From NCBI GenBank assembly GCA_030041195.1, contig JASHOI010000145.1:1-31020 (forward strand): a stretch of DNA of 31,020 nt, in the 5' to 3' direction. The notes beneath the pieces are model-generated. The model saw only the letters and a list, made by a program, of their open reading frames with translations, ran no database searches and was not told the origin of the DNA. The translations under genes and the position numbers were made by a program. This stretch comes from Streptosporangiaceae bacterium. GTDB taxonomy: Bacteria; Actinomycetota; Actinomycetes; Streptosporangiales; Streptosporangiaceae. Each line of letters starts with the position of its first letter. Within the stretch, counting starts at the first letter, position 1. Positions 30,995 through 31,020 of this stretch are shown here, one piece after another.

Positions 30995-31014
30995 GAGTGG
31001 CAGATTGAGTGGCA
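30995..31014. repeat. Right copy of the 20-bp direct repeat
   Basis: GAGTGGCAGATTGAGTGGCA, differing at one base from 17424-17443 and in the same orientation, 13,571 bp away. It lies six bases from the window end, in the gap upstream of the antitoxin-like gene (30882-31020), which shows nothing else. It probably marks the approach to the right end of the island. Confidence 0.6.
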
Positions 31015-31020
31015 AAACCG

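Noticed and set aside
1..31020. CRISPR array, insertion sequence or biosynthetic gene cluster
   Set aside because: No regularly spaced repeats with unique spacers, no transposase-like gene, and no polyketide or peptide synthase modules were seen.

Overview
The window looks like chromosome from a high-GC actinomycete. The GC content is high, third codon positions are almost all G or C, GTG and TTG starts are common, and there is a clear S-(hydroxymethyl)mycothiol dehydrogenase, an enzyme tied to mycothiol, the actinobacterial thiol. I cannot name the genus.

Positions 1-17,377 read as ordinary core chromosome. A 5'-truncated ADP-forming acyl-CoA synthetase subunit (with an apparent in-frame loss in its ATP-grasp part) is followed by an ABM-type monooxygenase and a superfamily II helicase. 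A long leftward run (9,686 down to 3,695) carries stress and detoxification genes: mycothiol-dependent formaldehyde dehydrogenase, a sulfotransferase-like protein, a class IV aminotransferase, an aldo/keto reductase, a predicted papain-like protein, a bacterioferritin-comigratory-type peroxiredoxin, a universal stress protein and a stand-alone cyclic-nucleotide-binding domain. Aminopeptidase N runs rightward from the divergent region at 9,690-9,840. Three envelope proteins follow: a small membrane protein, an 820-residue repeat-rich single-pass protein, and a convergent signal-peptide protein with a Thr-Pro stalk. The segment ends with a tRNA-Thr(GGU) gene.

Positions 17,378-31,020 look like an acquired island next to the tRNA. 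A 20-bp direct repeat (19/20 identical, itself two copies of GAGTGGCA at 12-bp spacing) lies just inside the tRNA at 17,424 and again at 30,995. This resembles integrase arm-type sites. No integrase and no tRNA 3'-end duplicate lie in the window, so the right junction would be beyond it.

The island carries an eight-gene leftward operon (26,823 to 17,582) with overlapping or near-abutting genes: MaoC-like protein, amidase, peptide-binding lipoprotein, two permeases, two ATPases and a CocE/S15 hydrolase. To its right are a TetR regulator and an acyl-CoA ligase. A 21-bp motif, TGTAGC-N6-TATACATTG on the minus strand, lies upstream of both the operon and the ligase, which flank the TetR gene; this suggests one regulon. 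The likely logic is: import a peptide or amide compound, hydrolyse it, and activate the released acid with CoA. At the right edge is a translationally coupled pair, a small unknown protein and an AbiEii/DUF6036-like nucleotidyltransferase, a candidate toxin-antitoxin or defence module.
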